DNA of 64,000 nt, from NCBI RefSeq assembly GCF_000835495.1, contig NW_015622549.1:1-64000 (forward strand), written 5' to 3'. Position 1 is the stretch's first letter, and each line of letters begins with the position of its first letter. Under the pieces are notes generated by a model. It worked only from the letters and a program-made list of their open reading frames with translations. It was not told the origin of the DNA and made no database searches. Positions 1-11,466 of this stretch are shown one piece after another. The translations under genes were made by a program, and so were the position numbers. This DNA comes from Cladophialophora immunda (Eukaryota; Ascomycota; Eurotiomycetes; Chaetothyriales; Herpotrichiellaceae).

Positions 1-3000
1 CAAGGCGCGAGATCCGAAGGACAGGAGATGGCAGCGCAGGCACATCCAGCGGCGTTTGCCTTAGAAAAGGCACAGCAGGACCATGATCTATCCGCGCTGT
101 GGCACGCTAGAATGGCCCATCCTGGCCCACAGGCACTTGCTAGGTTACCAGGCGCCGTGGTAGGCATTCGGCCATTCGCGATAAATCACGCAATCTGTGA
201 AGCCTGCCGCCTATCGAAGGCCACCCAGTTGATCTCTCGATCAAGCGACAGGGAGTACCCAGAGGAACACCCATTTCACAGAGTCTCTTGCGATCTCCTG
301 GAACTTGACGAAGGCTATAATGGGGACCAATTCGCAGTCCATTTCCAGTGTTTTAAGACCTCGTTTAATTGCGTGTTTACTCAGCCTCAACGAGTAGGCC
401 TAGTCGGCGTGATTGAGACCTTCATCAAGCATGTGGAACTGCAGTTCAATCAGCGCGTTCGGATCCTACGGATTGACAACGACACTGCCCTAGGGCAAAC
501 CTTTGATAACTTTGCGCGCCAGACAGGCCTCAAGGTTGAATTCAGTGCTCCTCACACTCAGGCTCAAAATGGGCATGCAGAACGCGCAGGTAGAACGCTC
601 ACGACGAAGGCTCGCGCCATGAGAATAGGTGCAAATTTACCCCATTCCTTGTGGCCAGAACTCGTGAAAACGGCAGGATACTTGATGAATCGAACGCCTG
701 TGATGCAACTAAACGGACGGACGCCTTTTGAGGCTCTCACAGGGCGCAAACCGAGCGTTAATCACCTCAGAATCGTTGGTTGTAAAGCGTTCTGTTTGAG
801 AAAGAAGATAGACAGGAAGATGAAGTTGGACGCGAGGTCCTTGATCGGCTACCTAGTTGGCTATGACTCTCGGAACATCTATCGAATCTGGCATCCGGCC
901 GGAAGAACTATTATCCGGACTAGAGACGTCACGTTCGACGAAGGCCAACGTTTCAATCCGCAGGAACAGGACCAACTTACGCAACTCTCAACCCTTGAAA
1001 CTGCCACGGAAACGATCGATTTAAGTGCCGATAACGATCTAGAGGATGCCGGCGATGTTACAGATGACAGCGTCGATGGGAATGACTCAGAGAATGACCC
1101 TGAAACAATCACAATTAGGCCTCGTTCTACAGGCGACCAGGCCGATCGCATAAGGCAAAAGCGCAGGCGCATAACACCCCCGCTACCAACGCCAGGAACG
1201 ACGCCAGATTTGGCCTCGACACTAGAACAGACCTCGCCGCTACCATCTGGGGGGGTGGAAACGCCGTCTATAACCTCAGAACAAGTGTCTACAGGTACGG
1301 AACCTAATCGGACAAGGGATAATCGAGTTGCAAGCCGTGCCCAGGAGATATCTGCCGACTACTCCCAGGACAACATCCTACCTGAGGGTTCCAGGCGCCA
1401 ACGTAAGCGCAAGTTCGCTCAGTTTATCCTAGGCAATGTCGAGGATGAAACGCCTTCATTGAATGGCTATCATTTCGCGTTCTCTGTGGCAGTCGCAGAC
1501 GGACAATTAGTTGATCGATCGCCAACTACTACTCAAACAAATGGCCTGCGCTTACATCGAGACAATCTTCCTCCTGAACCAAAGCATTGGAGAGATCTCA
1601 AACGGCATCCATTCAGACAGCAGTTTGAGGCCGCCGCACAAGAGGAATTCGACCAATTGAAGCGCAGAGGGACCTTTAAAGAAGTCGATTCAAACGAGAC
1701 TATCAAAAGGCCATTGCCATTACTATGGGTCTTCAAGTATAAGTTCGACACAGATGGCTTCCTAGATAAGTTCAAGGCGCGCATCTGCGTTCGCGGCGAT
1801 CTACAGACCACTGAGCGGGTTAATTATGCGGCCACCTTGACGATTAAGGTGTTCAGGGCATTAATGGCCCTGGCCGCGGCGTTCGACCTAGAGATCCTGC
1901 AGCTGGACGCAGTTAACGCGTTCCTGAACAGCGCTATAGACGAAGACGTCACAGTGGAATGGCCACAAGGATTCCACCAAACAGACAAAATCCTACTACT
2001 TCTGAAGGCGCTTTACGGCCTTAAACAGGCACCTCTTCTGTGGCATGATTACCTCGTCAGAGTGTTGAAGGAACTAGGTCTTCAACAATTGCCTGGCATC
2101 AACTGTGTTCTCACAAACGACGAGATGATCCTGTTCTTTTACGTGGACGACATCATCATTTTATACAGAACAGAGGTCGCCAAAGACGTCGAACGGCTAG
2201 TCAATCGACTCAAGGAACGACTAGACCTTCGAGTGATCGATAAAGCCAATTGGTTCCTAGGGATCCGAATCATCAGGGATAGGCCAAATCGACTACTATG
2301 GCTGTGCCAGGACTCCTATATTGATAAACTAGCAGCACGATTCGAGATACAGGCAAACACGCGAGTCCTGGCGACTACGCCATTGCCGATTGACCTGCCG
2401 CAGATCTTTGACGGAAAGGCCTCAAGTACAGAGATATTTGCGTTCCAACAACGAGTGGGATCGCTCAACTTTGCGGCTGTGACCACCAGGCCAGATATCG
2501 CAAAGGCCTGTTCATTACTAGCACAACACCTCAGAAATCCAGGGCCAGAACATCTCAGGGCTGCTAATCGAGTGATTGGTTATCTAGTCGCCACCAAGTA
2601 CTGCGGTATTCAGTACAATGGCATCGTCAATCAGGACGATCCTGATATTAACACCTACCCAATGGAATGTTACTCTGACGCGGCATTTGCTGACAATCTA
2701 GATAGGAAAAGCTCAGACGGATACCTCTTTCAGCTTTACGGAGGACCTATCGATTGGAAGGCCTCAAAGCAATCGACAGTTACCACCTCAAGTACAGAGG
2801 CAGAACTGTTGGCACTGTCTCGAACGGCAAAGGAACTGATCGCCTGGCAACGGTTCTATAGACAGATCAGATTCGCAACCAACAGCCGCCTGTGCATCCT
2901 CTCAGACAACACACAGACCATTCGACTACTCACAGCAAATGGGCCATTGATCAACACCAAGCTGAAGCACATCGATATACACCAACACTGGTTGCGTCAG

Positions 3001-3144
3001 GAAGTCCAAAACGGCTCGATTGAGATCGAATGGGTGTCGACAGACGGCATGAAGGCAGATGGGTTTACAAAGGCATTGCCTAGGCAGAAGTTCGATCGGT
3101 TTATCAGGCAACTCAATCTGGTTGATATACAGCCATTCCTGTGA
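1..3144 (+). mobile_element. Ty1/copia-type retrotransposon polyprotein, 3' part (5' truncated by window edge)
   Basis: The frame is open from base 1 to the TGA at 3142-3144 (more than 1,040 codons), so the Met codon at 28 is probably internal. Counting from that Met, the order is GAG-pre-integrase region (about residues 25-75), integrase core (about 85-200, ending in the NGHAER signature), an acidic linker, reverse transcriptase (about 570-790, with LKALYGLKQAP and the YVDD catalytic box near 704), then RNase H (about 880-1000, with SSTEAELLALS). Integrase before RT is diagnostic of copia rather than gypsy elements. No stop or frameshift is seen, so the element looks young or recently active. 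The gag/protease end and 5' LTR lie outside the window. Element identity is certain; present activity is inference. Confidence 0.95.
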
Positions 3145-3165
3145 TCTATAGCAATCACTGCAATG

Positions 3166-3177
3166 GCTGGGGGGGTG
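3166..3177 (+). other. Candidate polypurine tract of the copia element
   Basis: A run of seven G (3169-3175) sits 24 bases after the pol stop and directly before the proposed LTR start. This is where a plus-strand primer tract is expected. It is assigned from position and base composition only. Confidence 0.5.
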
Positions 3178-3385
3178 TGTTGCGCCTGAGACAGTTGCCG
3201 TTTTACGTGCGCTTCAGGCGTTACCTGATTGCGCCTAGTGCCAGGAGGTCTTGCGACATGGCAGGACTTAGGAGAGGTCTTCCTGGCACCTAGCATTTTG
3301 TATATAGACGATCAGACCTGGCCTGAGGGCAGGTACAGGCAGACAGACCAATCCATGACCTATTCACGATCCTGCCAATCCAACA
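3178..3385 (+). repeat. Probable 3' LTR of the copia element (208 bp)
   Basis: The stretch begins TGTTG (3178-3182) and ends CAACA (3381-3385), a perfect 5-bp terminal inverted repeat with the canonical TG..CA ends. It follows the G-run directly and holds a TATATA box at 3301-3306. The next five bases, GATTT (3386-3390), would be one copy of the target-site duplication. The matching 5' LTR is outside the window, so the boundaries cannot be confirmed by comparing the two LTRs. Confidence 0.6.
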
Positions 3386-3667
3386 GATTTTTACCTTTAC
3401 CATCTCAGTGCAGTTCCACTAGTGACCTGGCAAAAATAGCCTACGACTAAAACCAATTCCTATTCGCTTAGGTTGCCGACGAGCTAGTCCCAAATAGCAT
3501 TGCCGAAATGCAGCCTCACACCGAAGTATGGGGAAGAACTTGGGGAAAGCTCTAGTCCCGAACAATCTTGCAGCTGCGAGGCTTGGTGTTTACGTGTGAG
3601 ACCTGGATATATGTTGGTGTATATATATTCCCGATGCCTCGGTCGCTTGTCCTAAGTAACCCTGTCT

Positions 3668-3771
3668 GTACACATCGTCCGTACACATCGTCTGTACACA
3701 TCGTCCGTACACATCGACTGTACACATCGTCCGTACACATCGTCTGTACACATCGTCTGTACACATCGACT
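3668..3771 (+). repeat. 13-bp minisatellite, eight tandem copies
   Basis: Eight head-to-tail copies of a 13-bp unit, GTACACATCG followed by TCC, TCT or ACT, end 35 bp before the ATG of the MFS gene at 3807. Variation is confined to the last three bases, so the array looks young or homogenised. It lies in the promoter or 5' leader, between the retrotransposon LTR and the transporter. Confidence 0.95.
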
Positions 3772-3806
3772 AAACACCATCATCGGCTCTCACCGAACTC
3801 GAGAAA

Positions 3807-5705
3807 ATGGGCTCAGAAACCGACACTTGGAAGGCTGAGAATGTGCTTGACACCATCAGGTTGGAGGACACGCAGTCAGCGCAGTCCTTTGAGTTCCCGT
3901 CTGCCGTCAGCGCTCTCCATGGAAATTCAAAGCAACTGAAGCGAATCCGAAGACGCCTCGATTTCCGTCTGACTGCCATGTTGGCAGTGCTCTACATCTG
4001 TGCTTTCCTTGATCGGGCAAATCTAGCCAACGTAAGTGCGCAGTCATTGTACAAGTGACTAAAGATATTGAGACCCTACACAGGCAAATATTGCTGGCAT
4101 GGGCAATGCCCTGAAGCTCAGCATTGGAAACCGCTATTCCGTTATCACCATGATCTTCTTCGTTGGGTACTCTATCATCGAAATACCGGCTACCATGATG
4201 ATCCGAAAGTTGAGCCCGACAAAAACCCTTCCAACGTTTGTCCTGTGTTTTGGGGTCATTACGATAGGCCAAGGTTTCCTACAAGGCTGGGGCGAGCTCC
4301 TGGTTTGTCGCATTCTACTTGGTCTCTTTGAAGGTGCCTTTCTTCCAGGAGCGGTATTCGTCATGCAGATGTACTACGCGAGGTTCGAATTTCAAAAAAG
4401 AATTGCACTTTTCTACATGGTTGTAATTGCTGCCAGTGGCCTATCGGGCCTTCTGGCGTACGGAATCGAGAAAATGGACGGCACCTCGAGTCTTGATGGA
4501 TGGCGCTGGATCTTTATTCTTGTAAGACAATGGGTCCTATGCGAGTTGGAAAATACTAAGAGAGCTTAGGAGGGCGTCGCTACGTGTGCTGTGGCATTGG
4601 TGGCATATGTGGTCCTTGTCGACTTCCCGGATCAAGGTTCAATCACACAGTCGTACCTATGATATGTTGCTGACGGATGGCAGCCACACGAACAAACTTT
4701 GTGACCCGTCGTGCATTTCTCAATGAAGACGACAAAGCCGCTCTCATGGCTTATATCGAGCAGGACCGCGGCCAGACTGCGTCCGAAGAGTTTGGTTGGC
4801 GACGTATGCTTCGACATCTGCTTGAGTGGGAGTGTTGGGAGTACGCTTCTTTCGTGGTGATAAATGTAAGTCGTGCTTAGGAACTCTCTGGGACTCGTCT
4901 AAAATGGCCCAGAATACAGGACTTTACGCCTTTAATTTCTTCCTACCTATCATCCTGAGCCAGGGATTTGGTTATTCAGCTGGAAGGGCGAATCTATTGA
5001 CATTCCCGCCATTTGCGGCCGCACTTCCGGTGATTCAAATCCCACACCTGGTTACAGTTACCCTACTAACTAGTTCTAGTGGATGTATATTGTATCTTGG
5101 TTCAATGACAAGTTCCATACAAGGGGACCTTCGATGGTTCTTAACTCCGTCCTCTACATAGTAGGAGTTTCGATGTGAGCACGGGGATCCAATCTGATAT
5201 CTCTAAGTCCAGTATTCTGACGTGTTTCTAGTGTCGCTTTTCTCAAAACCAGCTCTACACGCTATGGTGGCGTTTTCCTCGGTGTTTTGGGTATTGCCGG
5301 CAACATCCCAACTCAAACGGCTTATCAACATTCAAATATGCGTAAGTGTTCATATTTCCCATGGTAAATCAACGAGCACTCGCTAATCTTGAAATAGTTG
5401 GCCACTCTAAGAGAGCACTGACCTTATGCTTGATGACAATGGGTGGCGCCGTAGGTGGTATCATTGCTGGCAATATCTTCCGTGCCCATGATGCACCGAC
5501 CTACACGCCTGCAATCTGCACCTGTATTGCTATCCAGGTAAGTAACCCCTCCCGGGTCAAATCCAAGCTATAAGCTAATCGAACAAAGGCCGTTCAAATA
5601 TGCATTCTTGTAAAGAACTTCTTTTATTTCAGCTATTGTAACCGTAGAGCGGACCGCGGAGACATGGTCATTCAAGGAAATCCAGCGTTCAGGTACACTC
5701 TTTGA
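3807..5705 (+). CDS. DAL5-like MFS transporter (anion:cation symporter family)
   Basis: Predicted plasma-membrane transporter of the allantoate permease (DAL5) family, which import organic anions, vitamins or nitrogenous acids. Nine exons: 3807-4031, 4084-4521, 4570-4636, 4684-4865, 4913-5029, 5080-5174, 5232-5341, 5398-5537, 5589-5705, giving about 496 residues, the usual length. Seen: the FLDRANLAN motif closing TM1, a GxLxGLFEGAF-type segment in the N-terminal half, the central loop with the RDRG motif (TM6-7), and the family-typical end YCNRRADRG..NPAFRYTL. Most splice sites are good (branch-like CTAAC in the 5030-5079 intron); the donor at 4637 (GTTCAA) is weak. Stands first in module A, and may import the substrate of the neighbouring enzymes (inference). 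Specific substrate unknown. Confidence 0.85.
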
Positions 5706-6768
5706 GTCTTTGAGCAGAAATTTCCGTGTTCGACACATTTCCAGCTTGTCAGACTGGACACATTCACTGCGAAGTGAGTGGGTGGGATCGAAGTTGGAGC
5801 TGGCAATGGTCAACAGTTCTTCGGGATGTGTCGTTCCTGTGCCCAACCCGAGGCAAGCCAATGAAAACATGAAGTTCTAGGCCGTGAAACAGTTGAAATA
5901 ATTGAATACTCAATGTAATGTTCGATACGCCAGTATTATTGTATAGAGCCAGGTCCAGGGTCGTACAAAACCGCATCATCTAACGGAATCAGGCAAAGAC
6001 AACAACTCGTCGTCTCCAGTTACAAGACTCTCGCGTGGTCCAATGATATTGATGTATCCAATCTACAAACACAAACACTTGAAATTCAGGTAGTCTGCAC
6101 GTCCCCTCCATCTCCGATATTCGCTGGGGATAATGATAGACGATCGATCGATCGATCCTTACCGTGGAGTGCTAAGAAAGGATCGATCGATTGATGAATC
6201 GATTCCTGGTAACGCTGGCCAAAGCTGACGAGTATTCAGCCCAGAACAACAACATTTATAATGGTGGCCCGCATGGTGCAGGAAGGATTTCTGAGATATG
6301 GGAAGTCGTCCTTCGACGCAAGGCCGACAGCGTTACCATCTGAGAGAAGCAAAGTCTTTCAGCGGCTCCGCGAAGGCGTAGGCGCCTCTGTTTCGAGCCC
6401 AATTTCGGATTCTGTGATAAGACACTCCCGGTTTGCTTATTTGCTCGCGAATGTCAGTCGGCAAGCCTTGAATTCGTTTCCGATTTCCCTCTTTCCACCA
6501 CCCTACATTGATCCTTCACTGGTTGGGATGATACTCCAAGAAGTCACAAAGCTCTCCGTAGAGGGAGGTCGTCCTGACGGCACTCGTGGCTTTTGAAAAG
6601 CCGTTGTATAGGACATCCGGCGAATGTGTCCCATCAAACCCTCAATTGTCTTAGAACTCGTTGGATATGTGCGGCTCACCTGCACATAACATCAAGGCCG
6701 AGGAAACCACCTTATAGCAATCACAAGTATTGCCTAACTCGCATTGTTACCTTTCCTACCCCGTCGCC
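5706..6768. other. Intergenic; convergent gene ends, one hairpin
   Basis: This is the 3' flank of both the MFS gene (+) and the Zn2Cys6 gene (-). A 111-codon frame at 6261-6596 has no recognisable domain and is not called. The only structure seen is the GATC-rich inverted repeat listed separately. Confidence 0.6.
6147..6191. repeat. 14-bp perfect inverted repeat in GATC-rich sequence
   Basis: The arms ATCGATCGATCCTT (6147-6160) and AAGGATCGATCGAT (6178-6191) are perfect reverse complements around a 17-nt loop. Further GATC/ATCGAT words flank both arms. It could form a hairpin in the intergenic space between two converging genes; function unknown. Confidence 0.8.
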
Positions 6769-8996
6769 CTAGGCAGAAGGAAAATATGAGGCGACGTCGA
6801 TAAAAGGGTGCAACAGATCAGAGCAATCATCCAGCTGAGCCTGGAAAGGCAGTAAGTTCCTAGCATACCAGCTATTGTCTTGAAGCTGCAAACCAGCATG
6901 TTCAATCAAGAGCATGCCGGCCACTGTGCTGGTCTCTACGGTGGCAAATGGGAAATATTGGACCCAGTTCACACTTTCAACAACTCTTTCAGTATGCACG
7001 GAAGGTGCTTGTTCTGTAGATCTCACACCTCTCAAATCTGGGCCGGCAGCTTCAGTTGACGGCGCGCTTGGAGGGCTTTGCGAAGTCTCGACAAGCGGAT
7101 AAGCCTGCCGGAGCCGATCTATGCCTTTCAGAAAAATGTTGGCGCTAAGCCACATTGTTTTGAGCTGATTTAAAGCCGCATAAAGTGCGCGAATGTCGTC
7201 ATCGACGATGCTTGTCAGGCTCTCGATTCGTCGAACGTGCAGGAGCGCCAGAGAGGCGATACCACAGTACCAACATGTGATTGCGGGGAGAAAGCGGATG
7301 CCTCCTCGGGCCAAGAAATCTCGCATGATGCGTGCTATGCAAGAAGCAGCCATTACAGGAGCCGAATAGTCGCCAGGCACAGGTTGAGAGGTTGGCTTGA
7401 GATGTAGCAAGATTATGACGGCTAGATAGGGGAGATGGAGCTGGTGGACATCGCGGTTGAACTTGACTGCCCGTTCGGTACTGAATGGGAGTGCCAGGTG
7501 CTCTGGTAAGGTCTCGACCCAGTCTGTTAGCTCTTCTGCTATATGTTTTGGAAAAGGTAGTTGCGGGTGATCCGCTGCTCGCAAGAGGAATTTCCCGGCT
7601 TTACCAACGATCCCACACACTCGAACCCATTGGATGAAGATTTCGGCCTTGAGATCAGGAGCCGGGAAATCTGCCAGCGAAGGTGGAGGTAAGTCAGAAT
7701 CTTCAGGGTCGATCATCACTGGACGACCCTGAGAAATGGCTGTAAGGCGTTCTCTTGCCTGCTTGGTCAGATAGGCGGTAAGAGTAGCTGCACCATGACA
7801 CAATACTTACGAACAATGTCCACCAAATCCGCCGACGTAGGCCTTGACTAGCACATTGCGTACCCCGCTGATCAAGCCTCGACCGGCGATGAAGACCGAG
7901 CTGTTGTGCTTGCCGTATCGCAATACCAGTCCACCACCATGTAGAGTCCCTAGATACCACAGTGGGAGCTCGAGGACTCCACCAGTAGAACAGAATGATG
8001 GCTTGCAGACAAGTGATCAGGTTCGGTTCTTTTTCGTTATTGTAAAAACTTTTGGCTCGATCGTAGTAGACAGTCGGCTCTGCATGTTTAAGCAACGGTG
8101 GCTGTACTTGGCTGCCCAACAGTGAAAGTGCGTTGACAAGAAGGGGTGATCTCTCTAGATCGTTTTGGACGTCATCCCTGTCAAGCACAGGGCACCAGGT
8201 AAAGCAATATTCGAAATATGTTTCCAGAAAACTTTGTTGAATCTCTGGTGGAGCTATGTCGTATGGATCACGATCTTCTTCCGCCGATGAAGTGGGAGGG
8301 CTTGAGCTTGTGAGACGGGTCTCAGGGGCGTACATCTGCATCACACCTGTGTCTCCGATATAGCCTGCTGCCTGGATAGTCGACTTGTGTCCGGTAGCTG
8401 AACCCACTGGCCTAGTAAAGGAAACAATCTGTTGTTCCTGATTTATAGAAGTGCTGTTTGGCCACGTGAAAGCATTCAGAATGGTCTCGGTCGGAGCAGG
8501 ATCATCAGTAAAGCCTAATCCGGGCGAGTTCTGGTCTTGCTGTGTGGAAATCCGAGACTGGGAAGGCCCCTCGATCGCAGTCTCATCTTTATCAATATTG
8601 GAGAATACAGGTTGCAAGTTGGGCCTTCCCAATGGTTGTATGTACGCGGGACTTCGGAAAGGCGCTCGGGTCTCAGAACGACGAGGCCGAGTGCGTCTAG
8701 ATGGGCGAAGGCTATGAGCCATTTAGTACAAACCGAAACGACCAGAGATAGAAAACTCAGGTATACTTACCGACACGAATTGCCCGTTATTGAACAATTT
8801 GAGCACTTCTCTGATCCTAGTTTGATTCTATACTCTAAGTCACATTTCACCTATCAGAAGTAAGCGCTTTCTCGCATAAATGGGGGCTCGCTATGCTGTC
8901 AACCTTTTTTTCGTGGCAGTATTGGCAGGCAAGTCTAGCCCGTTTCTTGATAGGCTGCGAAGCAGTGAAGGAATAAAAATTCAACCCGTCCGCCAT
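6769..8996 (-). CDS. Zn2Cys6 fungal-specific transcription factor (module A)
   Basis: Nuclear DNA-binding regulator, about 687 residues. Exons on the minus strand: 8996-8904, 8850-8771, 8711-7811, 7758-6769. Splicing joins CQYCHEKK to VKCDLE and then to KCSNCSITGNSC, giving C-x2-C-x6-C-x12-C-x2-C-x6-C, a complete binuclear zinc cluster divided between exons 1 and 2. An acidic, Ser/Pro-rich linker follows, then the fungal-specific TF middle homology domain (RRRIWWTLF joined to ARERLTAISQGRP). The first intron has a weak donor (GTTGAC), so the cluster is easily missed by gene finders. ATG 8996 is the first in-frame ATG. Same strand as the SDR gene upstream; likely local regulator of module A (inference). 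Confidence 0.85.
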
Positions 8997-9416
8997 TGCT
9001 AAAGAGAAAGGCTTGAAAGGGAGGAAAACCGACTCCAATTTGAAAGACCACTCAGCACACGACGACAGCTAGACATCACTAATCAGCGGTAAGGGTCGTT
9101 CGCTTCCCACTTTGGCTGAGGTTATTCCGAGATCTTGGTTGAATTAGTAGTTCAACAGCGTTCTGAACCTGAATCGAGCTGACCAGGTGTACAAGGTAGT
9201 TGAAGTTTTGCTTCCTGGGGGAAGTGTGAATGGGGGCAGCCCATGGGGGTTCGGCAACCCCGCACTTACGGCAAACTGATCTGGGCTTAGTACAACAATG
9301 TGCCGAATGCCTCGGCGGAACGGGCCAATTAAGTACTGAGTTTTGAGAAGCAGCAGAAGGCCGAGGCGAGGTTGCAGGTGACTTGGAATCGTATTTTGCA
9401 TCTCAGTTCTGTTTCA
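8997..9416. promoter_or_regulatory. Upstream region of the Zn2Cys6 gene / 3' flank of the SDR gene
   Basis: About 420 bp between two tandem minus-strand genes. No coding potential is seen. It must hold the promoter of the regulator and the 3' UTR of the SDR gene; no individual site could be assigned. Confidence 0.5.
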
Positions 9417-10444
9417 TCATGATATGCTTCCAGCGCGCTCTTTCTCAATCCATGCCTTTACATCTTGCAGACCGACCGTTTTGCCAGTGAGAAAAGTGTT
9501 TGCTGCTGGTCCTGGATCGTTCAACATATTAACCACTCTTCGGCCATTAGGCCCCGTTACCTCCAAGACAGTTCCGGGCGGGTAGTGCTCTCGATCCATC
9601 GCGACCGCCATCAACCCTTCAGCTACGGCCTGTGGAGTGGCAAGTCTCTCTGTGTCTTTTTCTGGATCGAAAAGCTTTAGTGTCGCCGCAGAGCCAAAAA
9701 GCATAGGTGATGCTGTCAACCCTGGAGCAACAGCACAGCTTCTCACACCGCACAAATCTTGCAGTGGCGCCATGGATCTCGTGAAGCAGCTAATAGCATG
9801 CTTGGAGGGCTGGTATAGCGGGGTAACAATGCTGGCCTTCTGTGCACTGGTGCTGGAGATGAAGCAGATGATTCCTTCAGCGTTTGCACCTAACCACTTT
9901 CTCAGAGCGATACGGCACAATTTCATGGGATGGAAGACATTGACGCGGAATAGAAGATAGGTGTCATCGTCGTCCTTTTCATCCCACCATCCTTTTGTTG
10001 TCTAAAACGAGTAAGAATGCGTGGATATGGCATTGTTGCAGGGTAGGTAATCTCGCTCACTGGCTCATACAACCCTGCGCCGCAGCACACAATGTACGGA
10101 ACACCGCCGAACTCCGACTTGTAGACATCAAATAGATTTTCCAATTCTTTCCACACCGTCACGTTCGTCTTGTGAAAGGCGATGCGAGTTCCATCACTCC
10201 CCTTCGTTGCCAGATCACTGCGTGAGCCAATTGAGTTGATGAATTCTTCGGCTTCGGAATGAAGCCTCAGGTCTGCAATGAGTACGTTGCAGCCGGCCTG
10301 GAAAAGGAGTTTGACAAAAGCTAGGCTAATGCCTAAAGGCCGTATGAGAAATATAGGTTGTCGAGGTCCAGAAAATGGTCAATTCTTACCGGAACCACCA
10401 CCCGTTACAATCGCTCCCCTGCCATTCAGCACCGAAAGATCCAT
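9417..10444 (-). CDS. Short-chain dehydrogenase/reductase (SDR)
   Basis: NAD(P)-dependent alcohol/ketone oxidoreductase of the classical SDR type, about 303 residues. Exons: 10444-10390, 10332-10061, 10001-9417. Seen: the N-terminal cofactor-binding glycine motif VTGGGSGIS, completed across the first intron; an NAG-like position read as CCGAG; the catalytic Ser in ISSTSAQ; and the YxxxK pair in LYQPSKHA. The segment PGLTASPML after the active site is family-typical. Closest overall to 15-hydroxyprostaglandin-dehydrogenase-like SDRs. Shares a 1-kb divergent intergenic region with the MBL-fold gene. Alcohol-to-ketone oxidation feeding the BVMO would fit the context (inference). Confidence 0.88.
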
Positions 10445-11466
10445 GTTAATCGAACTTTAACAGTCGACTTGATGTTGGAGAGAATTGTAGGTCGATTGGC
10501 AAACAAGATAGTGAGAGAGGTTCAGTGGTAGTTACCTTGCTGTGTCACCTATTGCAAAGTGACGGCAGCAGCGAGACATCCCTGTCTTTAAAACATGATC
10601 TGAAGGTTCGTGTGTTGCTGATATCATAGGGTCGTAAGAGCCGGGATTCGTCGGCTGAGGAGGGAGCCCGAAAACCCGAGAACAGTTCCTTGAACTCGCC
10701 CGAAGCCCAAACACCTGGCACGACCACCCCGCCATTAGCACAAGTGAAGACCAATGCTCAAATAAGGATCTCGGTTTCGCGGAGGGAAGATTGCCGTCGC
10801 TATAACCATATTGCGTATGTCGTTCTCGACCGGAGCGCTTGCCTCCGGCAACCTACTTATGTATAGCCGATCGATGACGAACTTGGCTACCGTGAGAAAT
10901 ATTGGCGCTATGAAGGTGGGGCTCACTAGGTTGGTGCTTTGGTACCCATCCTTTTTTTTCGTCGACGAAATCGAGTAGCTGTTACCTCGTTCTCTGCTTT
11001 GAAAAGGGGTTCCACAGCCCTTTCGTCACAGGGCACAAGCATATACAGCTAAGGCAGCAGCCTGTCCACAGATTGGTATACCCACTGTAAATATTCGGTA
11101 GCCCGGCTCTCTCGACCAAACGGGAGAGTTTCTCGACTCAAGAACGAGAGCCGTTTCCAAGCTTTCAACCCGGTTTCTCCAACCGCCGCCCAAACCCAAG
11201 GCGACCATTACCTGAAAAATCCTCATTTACCGACCCAATGGACGATGCTGAAGACAGTGTTCCACACTGGGCGCAGGCGTTTGAGCCAGCTCGGCACTTT
11301 CGTTGCTGTGAACATTGTAGCCTTGGAGCAGAAGTCCAGTAGAGTCAGCATTGACTAACCGAAAAGCTGCTCGTTTCTAGATTACATAGATGTTGTGTCA
11401 ACCCTAACAAACCTGAGATATTTCGAGGTTTGAAAGTCTCCTATATCTTTGAAATACACAGTTCGG
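10445..11466. promoter_or_regulatory. Divergent promoter region between SDR and MBL-fold genes
   Basis: A 1.0-kb non-coding stretch separates the two start codons. Short frames inside have no recognisable domain. Divergent arrangement suggests co-regulation of the two enzymes; no binding site was assigned. Confidence 0.5.

Noticed and set aside
6261..6596. 111-codon frame between the MFS and Zn2Cys6 genes
   Set aside because: No domain, no clear splice partners, lies in the shared 3' flank.
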